A stretch of DNA of 8,124 nucleotides from Promethearchaeota archaeon (GCA_030606095.1 JAUWHC010000096.1:1-8124), one strand, 5' to 3'. Positions 1-6,164 are shown, counted from the stretch's first letter. Program-made: numbers and translations. Notes: generated from the letters alone by a model not told the origin.

Positions 1-392
1 GAAAGCGCCGTCTTATCAAACCATTTTCGGACTTGGCTCTTGGAATTTAACGCAACGGCGCGATTTATCGCAAGTAAAGTTATATATTCCCCGACAGAAA
101 AACCCTGTTTTCGCTTTGAAGTACAACGGTTAATAATCTCAATCAAATCGAGCTCTTTAGAAATGGAATATAGAGCATATACTAAACCAAATGCAAATTC
201 TTTAGGTTTTGGGGGGCTCCTGGATAGTTTTCGCTTTATAACATTAAGATTATCTTCAATTTGATCCTTTCGGCAGAGTTTTACTTCCCAAATTCGAATA
301 GATTTTCCATTTATGCGTTTATTTTGTCCCAGGTAAACATACGTATAAGTTTTATTTTTCCTCTTGACGATTTTTTCAAAAATAAATACCAT
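1..392 (-). CDS. IS1634-type (IS4 superfamily) transposase, N-terminal part, cut by window edge
   Basis: This frame opens with ATG at 392-390 and stays open for 130 codons to the left edge, so only the N-terminus is visible. The first ~45 residues are basic and aromatic (KTYTYVYLGQ), as in the leader of IS1634-type transposases. They are followed by LVYALYSISKELDLIEII (residues 70-87) and TSKRKQGFSVGEYITLLAIN (residues 91-110), then a segment rich in S, K and W ending WFDKTAL. I recognise this order (YALxxIxxxLGLxEII, then KRxQGxSVGxYxLLAxNR, then WFxKT) from IS1634/IS4-type DDE transposases. The catalytic DDE residues would lie beyond the edge, so intactness cannot be judged. The family assignment is from memory of the motif, without a database search. 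A BRE/TATA promoter sits directly upstream. Plus-strand open frames in this stretch are shadows. Confidence 0.78.
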   Translation of the reverse strand, partial: MVFIFEKIVKRKNKTYTYVYLGQNKRINGKSIRIWEVKLCRKDQIEDNLNVIKRKLSRSPPKPKEFAFGLVYALYSISKELDLIEIINRCTSKRKQGFSVGEYITLLAINRAVALNSKSQVRKWFDKTAL

Positions 393-410
393 TATCTTTA
401 TATTGTTACT

Positions 411-433
411 ACATATATTTAAATCTTTCCCCT
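411..433 (-). promoter_or_regulatory. BRE/TATA promoter of the transposase
   Basis: Read on the minus strand, a purine-rich AGGGGAAAGA (433-424) is followed directly by TTTAAATATATGT (423-411), a good archaeal BRE plus TATA box. The TATA centre is about 25 nt upstream of the transposase ATG, so transcription would start at or within a few bases of the start codon. No SD is present. This is the clearest archaeal-type promoter in the window. Confidence 0.6.
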
Positions 434-630
434 AAAAACACCTATTTTTCGTATTATTACCGGTATTAGTTTTCCACTACATGCGAAATTTAAGCATTTC
501 TCTTTATTCTACTCAGACATTGAAGATACTTAAAAATACGAATTAAATAGCCGGAAAGAAAAAACTACAGCGAATTGTTAAAATTTGTCGATTTATTGCA
601 TCATTTTACAAGAATCTAAAAATATTGTGT

Positions 631-660
631 TAAAGAATGTAAAAACGAATTAATTCTTTA
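631..660. repeat. Perfect 8-bp inverted repeat, potential hairpin
   Basis: TAAAGAAT at 631-638 and ATTCTTTA at 653-660 are exact reverse complements separated by 14 nt. Outside them, AAATTTGTCG (581-590) and CGACAAAATTT (667-677) form a second, imperfect inverted pair with a one-base length difference, so the two pairs are nested. They could be an insertion-sequence end structure or a chance product of AT-rich DNA. Confidence 0.4.
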
Positions 661-846
661 GATGTCCGACAAAATTTATTTAAAAGAAAAAATATAAATT
701 AAATAACTTCTATCTTTGAAAGTCAAGTAAAAGAATTTAAAGTCTCTATAGTAACATCATAGTCGTTTAGCTTCCTATACATAAATGATGATATTCTTTA
801 TCTTTTATAAAATTTAATTATGAATCAATAGGAAATGAATTTATTT

Positions 847-1485
847 TTATTTTTTAAATACAAACGCAATCATATGTTCAATTCCGAATTCCTTAGAAGT
901 TTGAATTTCGTGATGGATTTTTAGAGGTTTCATCCCTAACGGAGAAAAAATCGTAAGAATCTCTTCTTCTCTATAAGCACGTGAGTACATTTTTACGCCC
1001 ATTATTTCAACAATAACTTCTTTGTCCACGTCTTCACCTTCAAACTGGGGTTCATTTAACGACAAGTATAATAAACCATTATTTTTCAGTAATTTGACAA
1101 TTCGATTTGCTACATCCTTGAATAACTGAGGGCTAAGCAAAAGCATGGAATAGCTTGAGAAAATACCATCAAATTTTTTATCATAGTCTAAATCTGTCAT
1201 TGATAATTCTTTGAAATTAGCTAGAGGAACATTTTTTTTTGCGATTTTGACCATCTGGGACGAAATATCAACCCCTAATACATTAAAACCCTTTTCTACA
1301 AATAATTTAGCGAAAGGTAAGCCAGTTCCAGAACCTAAATCCAAAATGAAACCTTTTTTTGGGAGGTTATTACAAAAAAATTCAACTAATGGATTCAAAC
1401 TACCATAATTTGCATCGTTGTATTTTTCTGCTGCATTATTCCAAGCTTTTTTGTTTAATGAAATGATGTTTAATTTTTCATCCAT
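847..1485 (-). CDS. Class I SAM-dependent methyltransferase, substrate unknown
   Basis: This 212-residue soluble protein has the Rossmann-fold methyltransferase pattern. Motif I is DLGSGTG (residues 49-55), the SAM glycine loop. The acidic ribose-binding position is GVD (D73). FDGIFSSYSML (105-115) is the motif IV strand and LKNNGLLYLSL (133-143) the post-IV strand. Length and motif order match small-molecule methyltransferases of the UbiE/COQ5-like Methyltransf_11/25 type, but nothing identifies the acceptor. The ATG at 1485-1483 is chosen because the N-terminal helix (NKKAWNNAAEKYN) is typical of the family and no in-frame start lies upstream. An out-of-frame ATG overlaps 4 nt upstream and ends at once. 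The frame finishes with TAA-AAA-TAA, a double stop. It lies 33 nt downstream of the exonuclease gene, probably in the same transcript, with no SD. A 15-bp palindrome lies just before its start. Confidence 0.85.
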   Translation of the reverse strand: MDEKLNIISLNKKAWNNAAEKYNDANYGSLNPLVEFFCNNLPKKGFILDLGSGTGLPFAKLFVEKGFNVLGVDISSQMVKIAKKNVPLANFKELSMTDLDYDKKFDGIFSSYSMLLLSPQLFKDVANRIVKLLKNNGLLYLSLNEPQFEGEDVDKEVIVEIMGVKMYSRAYREEEILTIFSPLGMKPLKIHHEIQTSKEFGIEHMIAFVFKK

Positions 1486-1489
1486 ACAT

Positions 1490-1504
1490 AGAAATTTAAT
1501 TTCT
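1490..1504. promoter_or_regulatory. 15-bp palindrome upstream of the methyltransferase start
   Basis: AGAAATT (1490-1496) and AATTTCT (1498-1504) form a perfect inverted repeat around a single T, ending 4 nt before the methyltransferase ATG. It lies in the 33-nt gap between two co-directional genes. It could be a small regulator site or a weak hairpin near the start codon. AT-rich composition makes chance possible. Confidence 0.3.
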
Positions 1505-1518
1505 ACAACAAAATAAAA

Positions 1519-2487
1519 TTAAGCTTCCAATAATTTTTGGAGAATTAAAGGCATAGAATAAATATCCCAATAGTTATGTTCAATAATTTCTTTTACTAAT
1601 CCCACATACCTTAAAGAATCTTCTAAATACTTTTTATAGCATAATCCAACTAATCCACTTGGTAATTCGTTATCCCTTTTCAGATTTAATAGCTTATCTT
1701 CCATGTTTGTTAGCGTGTATTTCTCAAAACATCCTTTATATTTCCTACGGCAATTATGATATAGGTCTATATGGTGAAATTTTGTGTTAGACCTCTCGTA
1801 AGGTTCTTCCTCGTTAGCAATCATCGGATTTATGTCAAAAAAATACAGAAAACGATTGGCAATGTAAGGAATGTCAAATGATTTTCCGTTATAGCTAATT
1901 AGACATTTAAACTTAGGTAAAATTTTCGTTTTAAAGTGCTCATAAATTGCGATCTCTTCTTCCAAATCTCTTGCGAAAAGTATATGGATTTCAAATTTAT
2001 CGTTTTTAAAATATCCTAACCCAATCATAATTATTGGGCTATCATACAGTCCTAATGTCTCAATATCGAGAAAAAGGAATTCCTCCTTATCAAAACAAAA
2101 AGCAACATCTAAATCGTAAATATACCTATTATTACACAGAAGGTCGTATTTTTTATTTTTAATTAGATCCAAAATATGATGAGCAGATGCGTTGTATTTT
2201 AAATTAATTCTCAAATCGTACAGAGATTTTACTCCTTTTTTATTTAGTTGACGCTCTATATTTTCACCAATAAAATAAACCGTCTTTAAGTTATGAAGAA
2301 GTTTTCTCCTTGAGAGTGTTAAATTTAAGTTGCATGAAAAATTTTCTTTCCATGTAATTTCCATGAACTGCCCCATGCTATTTCTTACAATAGTGTGATT
2401 GCGGAAAAGGTCTTCGATTTTCTTGTCCCTAAATTGATCTGCTAAGTGAGTTATATCAAATGTCTCGAAGTTATAGAAGTAGGTCAT
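1519..2487 (-). CDS. YprB-like RNase H-fold 3'-5' exonuclease with N-terminal helix-hairpin-helix-like segment
   Basis: Numbered from the ATG at 2487, the product has 322 residues. The C-terminal half carries the three exonuclease motifs of the RNase H-like YprB family (RNase_H_2): FLDIETLGL with D141 and E143; SYNGKSFDIPY with N200 and D205, then HIDLYH (D241); and HNYWDIYSM with H304, N305 and D308. All acidic metal ligands are present, so it should be an active DEDD-type nuclease. Residues ~70-92 (VYFIGENIERQLNKKGVKSL) resemble a helix-hairpin-helix DNA-binding segment. In-frame TTG at 2493 is possible, but ATG at 2487 is preferred because a TATA-like TTAAATAAAAA (2517-2507) is centred 25 nt upstream, as for a leaderless transcript. 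The methyltransferase follows 33 nt downstream. The substrate (DNA or RNA) is not shown; a role in repair or RNA processing is a family-level guess. Confidence 0.8.
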   Translation of the reverse strand: MTYFYNFETFDITHLADQFRDKKIEDLFRNHTIVRNSMGQFMEITWKENFSCNLNLTLSRRKLLHNLKTVYFIGENIERQLNKKGVKSLYDLRINLKYNASAHHILDLIKNKKYDLLCNNRYIYDLDVAFCFDKEEFLFLDIETLGLYDSPIIMIGLGYFKNDKFEIHILFARDLEEEIAIYEHFKTKILPKFKCLISYNGKSFDIPYIANRFLYFFDINPMIANEEEPYERSNTKFHHIDLYHNCRRKYKGCFEKYTLTNMEDKLLNLKRDNELPSGLVGLCYKKYLEDSLRYVGLVKEIIEHNYWDIYSMPLILQKLLEA

Positions 2488-2506
2488 TGTCAATAATAAA
2501 TAAAGA

Positions 2507-2517
2507 TTTTTATTTAA
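2507..2517 (-). promoter_or_regulatory. TATA-like box of the exonuclease-methyltransferase unit
   Basis: Minus-strand TTAAATAAAAA lies in the 85-nt gap after the acyl-CoA dehydrogenase gene, centred ~25 nt before the ATG at 2487. The gap also holds the dehydrogenase terminator, which supports a separate transcript. The box is weak because the whole gap is AT-rich. Confidence 0.4.
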
Positions 2518-2561
2518 TAATTCAAACTCTGAGAATTTATAATAAAACTAAATAAATAAGG

Positions 2562-2569
2562 AAAAAAAA
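2562..2569 (-). terminator. T8 tract ending the acyl-CoA dehydrogenase gene
   Basis: On the minus strand eight T's start 3 nt after the TAG stop at 2575-2573. This is the usual archaeal T-tract terminator form; no stem is needed or seen. Confidence 0.5.
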
Positions 2570-2572
2570 TTT

Positions 2573-3907
2573 CTAATAATCAATTTTAGGGATATAATCT
2601 TCATTTTTTTTGCGTGGAGGCTTGTATTTAAAGAATCTTCGAGATTCGCTATCTTCAAGCACATAATTACTGCCTCCGCCATGGACCATACAATAGGGGT
2701 CAAAGAGACCGATTTCATTGGCGTATTGTCTCGTAAAACCCCGACCGCCCATAGTTCTAAAGCAATGAATGGCGCTTTCGAACCCTAGTTCCGTTGTACT
2801 AATTTTTAAGCCCATTGTATTGGCTGCCATTAATTTAGAACCCGCTAATTCGGGATGTTCGTCTAATTGCCTTACATATTGTATCATAGCAGAAATTAGT
2901 AAATTCAACTCGCGAATTTTTCGAGATATTGGAAATCGTATAACTTGATATTGATGTAATCTATGTTTAAATTGTTTACGCTGGAGGGCGTAGGCATGAG
3001 AATAAAGCAATTTTTTCATTGAGTCACCTAAAGCCTCGGCACTTATAACTAAACGCTCTTCTGTTAATTGATGAAACATAATATCTAATCCATGTCCTTT
3101 AAGTAAATTTTCTTTTGGAATTTCAGTTCTGTCAAATATCAATCGACTGACAAACGCATCGGTCATGCCATATGTTCTAACCCGAGAACTTCGAAAGTTT
3201 TTTAACTTCTGATTTTCTGTATCGACAATAACAGCGGCTAATTGTCCATTATTTAATCTTCCATATAAAATCATGTAATCAGCGATCATACCGTTAGTAA
3301 TAAAAAGTTTTTTACCTTTTGCTATTATTTTATCGTCGCTTTCTAGTAAAGCTAATTCCATACTAAAAATATCAGACCCCGCGTTAAATTCAGTCATAGC
3401 AGAAGCGCCAATTTGACCATCTTTTGCAACAGGAGTTAAAAAATTTTCTTTTTGAGCGTCATTGGAAGCGTAATTCACAGGATTGCAGTAAAGCGTGCCT
3501 CCTGCAAGTCGCCCCATCTCTACGCTATAATTTCCAGCAATATATCTCTCGCTATATTCGCTCCACCGGCCACCACATAAAGCATAGGCAATTAAAGCGT
3601 TCCTAGTAATCCGCCCTACTTCATAATCTTCTACATTAAGAACTGTGGAATAATATCCTTTATTGGATAACTTTTTCATTATTCCAATAACTATTTCTTT
3701 CTTTTTGTCTTGAGTAGGTTCCTCAACAAGATAGTTTAATTCTTCTAATTTCCGTAGTTCTGGATCAAGCTCTTTCTCCATAAATTCATAAAGTTCTGCT
3801 AAAAATTCTTTTTCTTGAGCATTGAGCACGGGATTATTCAATAAATCTAATTCGGGTACATATTTCTGGATTTTGATCTTTTCAAACTCTCTGATTCTTG
3901 TATCCAT
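2573..3907 (-). CDS. Acyl-CoA dehydrogenase (FAD flavoprotein) with isovaleryl/long-chain-type catalytic base
   Basis: The 444-residue protein should oxidise an acyl-CoA to the 2,3-enoyl-CoA, passing electrons to an electron-transfer flavoprotein. Residues 170-182 (AMTEFNAGSDIFS) match the family signature exactly. RKQF (310-313) and MGGRGF (386-391) mark the C-terminal helical domain and the FAD-binding GGxG turn. The medium-chain enzyme's catalytic Glu precedes a Gly-Thr in the loop after GGxGF; here that loop reads HGGG (409-412) with no Glu. Instead ERLV (284-287) aligns without gaps to the isovaleryl-CoA dehydrogenase helix holding its catalytic Glu, so E284 is the likely base. At 444 residues it is longer than the usual 380-400, the excess being mainly N-terminal. 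A TATA-like TTTAAAAA is centred 26 nt before the ATG. It is transcribed divergently from the thiolase-like operon, suggesting a shared pathway. Acyl specificity is unknown. Confidence 0.9.
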   Translation of the reverse strand: MDTRIREFEKIKIQKYVPELDLLNNPVLNAQEKEFLAELYEFMEKELDPELRKLEELNYLVEEPTQDKKKEIVIGIMKKLSNKGYYSTVLNVEDYEVGRITRNALIAYALCGGRWSEYSERYIAGNYSVEMGRLAGGTLYCNPVNYASNDAQKENFLTPVAKDGQIGASAMTEFNAGSDIFSMELALLESDDKIIAKGKKLFITNGMIADYMILYGRLNNGQLAAVIVDTENQKLKNFRSSRVRTYGMTDAFVSRLIFDRTEIPKENLLKGHGLDIMFHQLTEERLVISAEALGDSMKKLLYSHAYALQRKQFKHRLHQYQVIRFPISRKIRELNLLISAMIQYVRQLDEHPELAGSKLMAANTMGLKISTTELGFESAIHCFRTMGGRGFTRQYANEIGLFDPYCMVHGGGSNYVLEDSESRRFFKYKPPRKKNEDYIPKIDY

Positions 3908-3929
3908 AATATCTCAATCATTTTTTTAA

Positions 3930-3937
3930 TTTTTAAA
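3930..3937 (-). promoter_or_regulatory. TATA-like box of the acyl-CoA dehydrogenase gene
   Basis: TTTAAAAA on the minus strand is centred 26 nt upstream of the A of the start codon, the spacing expected if the transcript begins at or next to the ATG. A purine-rich AATAAAG just upstream could serve as the BRE. A weak GAG is the only SD-like triplet. Confidence 0.45.
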
Positions 3938-3948
3938 CTTTATTTTAG

Positions 3949-4055
3949 TTCTAATTAATTCTTTTGTGAATAAAATTTAAATTGATCATAATTAGAAATC
4001 TTTTAATCGTAGTGAAATTAAAATATCATATCAATTAGATGTTTTAAATCTAATT
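3949..4055. promoter_or_regulatory. Four AATTAGA(A/T) half-sites in a divergent promoter region
   Basis: The 186-bp gap between the divergent dehydrogenase and thiolase-like genes holds four copies of one 8-mer. TTCTAATT (3949-3956) and AATTAGAA (3990-3997) are an exact inverted pair. AATTAGAT (4033-4040) and ATCTAATT (4048-4055) are a second exact inverted pair, 7 nt apart around GTTTTAA. The tighter pair overlaps a TATA-like TTTTAAAT, as an operator controlling the plus-strand operon would. A dimeric regulator of both genes is inferred; none is encoded in the window. Confidence 0.45.
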
Positions 4056-4132
4056 ATAAAAAAAAAATTAATTAAAAAAAATGTGAATAAAAAATGATTA
4101 AATTTAGCGATAAACAACTGAAAATCCCTAAA

Positions 4133-5515
4133 ATGTCTAAACCTGTGTACTTAGCTACTGTAGGTATGTCAAAATTCGACCGTGCTTTCCCTGAAACGCG
4201 AACGGAGGAACTATGTATCCAAGCGTTAACAGCAGCAGCTGATTTTGTTAATATGACCCCTGCTGAATTGAAAAGTTTCATTCATACTGCTTATTACGGT
4301 CATTTTGCGGATCATTTTGGAGATCAATTATTAGGAGAGGCAGTCATTCACGATAGACTTGGTTTAGATCCATTAGGAACCATCGGTGTCAAAACAGGTG
4401 GAGCTACGGGAGGATCAACTATGTGGGAAGCAATAAAAACCGTTGCATCGGGGTATAGCGATTGTGCCCTTGCCTTAGGTTGGGAGAGAATGGATGAAGT
4501 TCCAACTGACGAAGGTAATCATCTCATTTCTGCAGCTGCAGATAAGGATTGGGAAACACCATTAGGTCATATTTATACTGGTTATTACGCTGTAATGGCT
4601 CAAAGATATTGGCAAATATTTGGTAAGGCAGAGGATTCTTTTAGAAAAACTATGGCAGAAATTGCTGTTAAAAACCGTGGTTATGCGAGAATGAATCCTT
4701 ACGCACATGGGCCAATGAAAATCACCGTTGAAGATGTAATCAATTCTACTGTCATTGCTTATCCCTTACGTGCCTTGGATTGCTGTTTAATGAGCGTGGG
4801 GTCTGCTTGTGGCGTTGTTTGCGACGAAAAAACTGCTTATGAAATAACCGATAATCCTCTTCGGATATGGATAGGTGCAGGAAGTCATACACTAAGAGTA
4901 GCTGATCGGCGTAATATGGAAATACCACTTTTACCAAATGAAAAGCCAGGACAATACGATAATTTAAGTAAACGATTTCCCGGAGCCGATAGGTATCCTG
5001 GATTTAGTAGTTTTTTAGCTGCTCGTGTGGCGGCTTATTATGCCTATAACATGACTGGTGTTGTTGATCCAATTGATGACCTTGATGTTGTAGAACTCCA
5101 CGATGCTTTCACAATTAGCGATATTCAAACTTATGAGGACATAGGCATTACTCCTTATGGAGACGGGCGTAGTTATATTGAGTCTGGTGAAGCATACCAC
5201 ACAAACCCAATCACTAAAAAACCCGGCAAATTACCTAGCAATTTATGTGGTGGACTAATTGGTTGTATGCATGCTGTTGGAGCAACTGGGCTTATGCAAA
5301 TTGCAGAAATTGGATACCATATATGGAATCGATGGGACGAAATTCATGAACCAGAAGAAAAATGGAAGGAATTTGGTCGTGAAAAACCAAAAGATTGGTC
5401 AAGCCTTCAAGTAAAAGGGGCAAAGAGAGGTTTAGCAATTAGCCATGCTGGTGTGGGCTCTCATGTGACATGTACGATTTTAATGCATCCAAATCACTTA
5501 ATCAAGGAGGAATAA
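4133..5515 (+). CDS. Thiolase-fold (SCP2-type) protein lacking the nucleophilic cysteine; possible acyl-CoA aldolase subunit
   Basis: The product (460 residues from ATG 4133) has the two-half thiolase fold: TVGMSKF near the N-terminus, the GGATGGS active-site loop (89-95), GWERM (116-120), HDAFT (323-327) and MHAVGATG (379-386). From the active-site loop to GWERM the spacing matches bacterial thiolases without gaps, placing G90 where they have the acyl-accepting Cys. The C-terminal cysteine position is H438 (SHAGVG). H323 and H380 are kept. Ordinary thiolysis via a Cys-acyl intermediate therefore looks unlikely. A related precedent is Ltp2, a thiolase-superfamily retro-aldolase that works with a DUF35 partner. 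The gene for such a partner follows at 5521. ATG 4133 is preferred over in-frame ATG 4094 because MSKPVYLATVGMSKF fits the family N-terminus and the extra 13 residues do not. Neither start has an SD. The substrate and true reaction are unknown. Confidence 0.88.
   Translation: MSKPVYLATVGMSKFDRAFPETRTEELCIQALTAAADFVNMTPAELKSFIHTAYYGHFADHFGDQLLGEAVIHDRLGLDPLGTIGVKTGGATGGSTMWEAIKTVASGYSDCALALGWERMDEVPTDEGNHLISAAADKDWETPLGHIYTGYYAVMAQRYWQIFGKAEDSFRKTMAEIAVKNRGYARMNPYAHGPMKITVEDVINSTVIAYPLRALDCCLMSVGSACGVVCDEKTAYEITDNPLRIWIGAGSHTLRVADRRNMEIPLLPNEKPGQYDNLSKRFPGADRYPGFSSFLAARVAAYYAYNMTGVVDPIDDLDVVELHDAFTISDIQTYEDIGITPYGDGRSYIESGEAYHTNPITKKPGKLPSNLCGGLIGCMHAVGATGLMQIAEIGYHIWNRWDEIHEPEEKWKEFGREKPKDWSSLQVKGAKRGLAISHAGVGSHVTCTILMHPNHLIKEE
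5506..5510 (+). promoter_or_regulatory. Strong SD site of the DUF35 gene, inside the end of the thiolase-like gene
   Basis: GGAGG lies in the last codons of the thiolase-like gene, 10 nt before ATG 5521. It fixes the DUF35 start and shows that the two genes share an mRNA. An in-frame ATG at 5470 would give a 17-residue N-terminal extension overlapping the upstream gene, with no SD. Confidence 0.75.
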
Positions 5516-5520
5516 AAAAA

Positions 5521-6120
5521 ATGCCAAAAACTGAAGAAGAAAAAGGTTTTGTTTCCGTTATTAATGGAAGATACAAACCAAAAGGAAAGTTTCATATCAT
5601 TGAGGCAAATCAACCGATTTTTAACAAAGATACAGGAAAATTAGCAGGTGTTACAAATCCTAGAGATATGACATATATCCACTCTTATGGTGGTGAAGCT
5701 ATTTTTTTCGAATCTCTTAGTAAGGGAAAATTGATGGCTACAAGATGCGATAATGATAAATGTGATTTCAAAGGATCGATCCACCTACCTTTCAGGATTT
5801 ATTGCCCAGATTGCCTACGAAAAATGACTGCAATTGATTTTACTATGAAAGCAAAAAATAGCGCCAGAATACATTCCTTCATTATAACCCATCGATCGGG
5901 AGCGTTTAATACTCTCAAATTACCAATCAAATTCATTAACATAGAATTTGATGATGTAGTTACAATTCTAATGAGTTATCTATCGGTAGGAGACCCCGAA
6001 CTAGAAAAGCGTGTAGTACCCATTTTTAAAACAAAAAATCCCACTTATACAATAATGGATCTCTCATTTGTTCCCGAAGGAACCTCAGAATCGGAATTAC
6101 CTGAAGGATTTACTTTTTAA
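5521..6120 (+). CDS. DUF35-family zinc-ribbon/OB-fold acyl-CoA-binding partner protein
   Basis: The 199-residue protein has the two-part DUF35 layout. An N-terminal helical segment (roughly 45-72) leads into a rubredoxin-like zinc ribbon with four cysteines: C76 and C81, then C95 and C98 in the CPDC knuckle. A beta-rich OB fold of about 105-185 follows (IHSFIITHRSG, IKFINIEFDD). DUF35 proteins form complexes with thiolase-superfamily enzymes, as in the archaeal acetoacetyl-CoA thiolase/HMG-CoA synthase complex, where the DUF35 protein bridges the enzymes and shares a CoA site, and in the ChsH2-Ltp2 aldolase. Here it follows the thiolase-like gene by 5 nt with a strong SD, so it is very probably that protein's obligate partner. 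The N-terminal ~45 residues are longer than in the shortest members and I see no known domain there. A T-tract follows the stop. Confidence 0.88.
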   Translation: MPKTEEEKGFVSVINGRYKPKGKFHIIEANQPIFNKDTGKLAGVTNPRDMTYIHSYGGEAIFFESLSKGKLMATRCDNDKCDFKGSIHLPFRIYCPDCLRKMTAIDFTMKAKNSARIHSFIITHRSGAFNTLKLPIKFINIEFDDVVTILMSYLSVGDPELEKRVVPIFKTKNPTYTIMDLSFVPEGTSESELPEGFTF

Positions 6121-6130
6121 GTTTTAAACT

Positions 6131-6143
6131 TTTCTTTTTTTTT
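6131..6143 (+). terminator. T-rich terminator of the thiolase-like/DUF35 operon
   Basis: TTTC followed by nine T's begins 11 nt after the stop of the DUF35 gene. This is a typical archaeal U-tract termination signal and it precedes the left end of the MITE-like element. Confidence 0.55.
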
Positions 6144-6146
6144 ATA

Positions 6147-6164
6147 AGGTTGCAAGTTGATCTT
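6147..6164 (+). repeat. Left terminal inverted repeat of the MITE-like element
   Basis: Eighteen bases pairing with 6368-6385 with one mismatch (G at 6159 against T at 6373). The match stops sharply inside the element. Confidence 0.7.

Larger units (their letters stand above)
393..846. other. Gene-free interval next to the insertion sequence
   Basis: No open frame with coding character is visible on either strand across these ~450 bp; stops are frequent and composition is very AT-rich. The interval should contain one end of the insertion sequence whose transposase starts at 392, but the other terminus is outside the window, so the terminal inverted repeat and target duplication cannot be placed. 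It also holds the transposase promoter and the inverted repeats at 578-680. An A-rich stretch near 683-695 gives a T-rich minus-strand tract that could end the methyltransferase transcript. Confidence 0.6.

Noticed and set aside
40..264. Plus-strand open frame of 74 codons
   Set aside because: Antisense shadow of the transposase frame at 1-392, which has family motifs and a promoter; the plus-strand product resembles nothing.
1211..1408. Plus-strand open frame inside the methyltransferase gene
   Set aside because: Antisense to a clear methyltransferase including its SAM motif; no start signals.
2488..2493. TTG start two codons upstream for the exonuclease
   Set aside because: ATG at 2487 is a stronger start and fits a TATA-like box 25 nt away; the difference is only two residues.
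2503..2516. AAATAAA/TTTATTT hairpin before the exonuclease
   Set aside because: Only A/T pairs in a nearly pure A/T stretch; not distinguishable from chance.
3424..3606. Plus-strand open frame inside the acyl-CoA dehydrogenase gene
   Set aside because: Shadow of the conserved enzyme on the other strand.
4094..4132. Upstream ATG adding 13 residues to the thiolase-like protein
   Set aside because: The extension has no family counterpart and no SD; not excluded, but ATG 4133 fits the fold better.
4072..5200. Minus-strand open frames at 4072-4281, 4752-4937 and 5015-5200
   Set aside because: All are antisense to the thiolase-like gene, which is conserved throughout.
5470..5520. Earlier in-frame ATG for the DUF35 gene, adding 17 residues
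   Set aside because: It overlaps the thiolase-like gene and has no SD, while ATG 5521 follows GGAGG at a workable distance.
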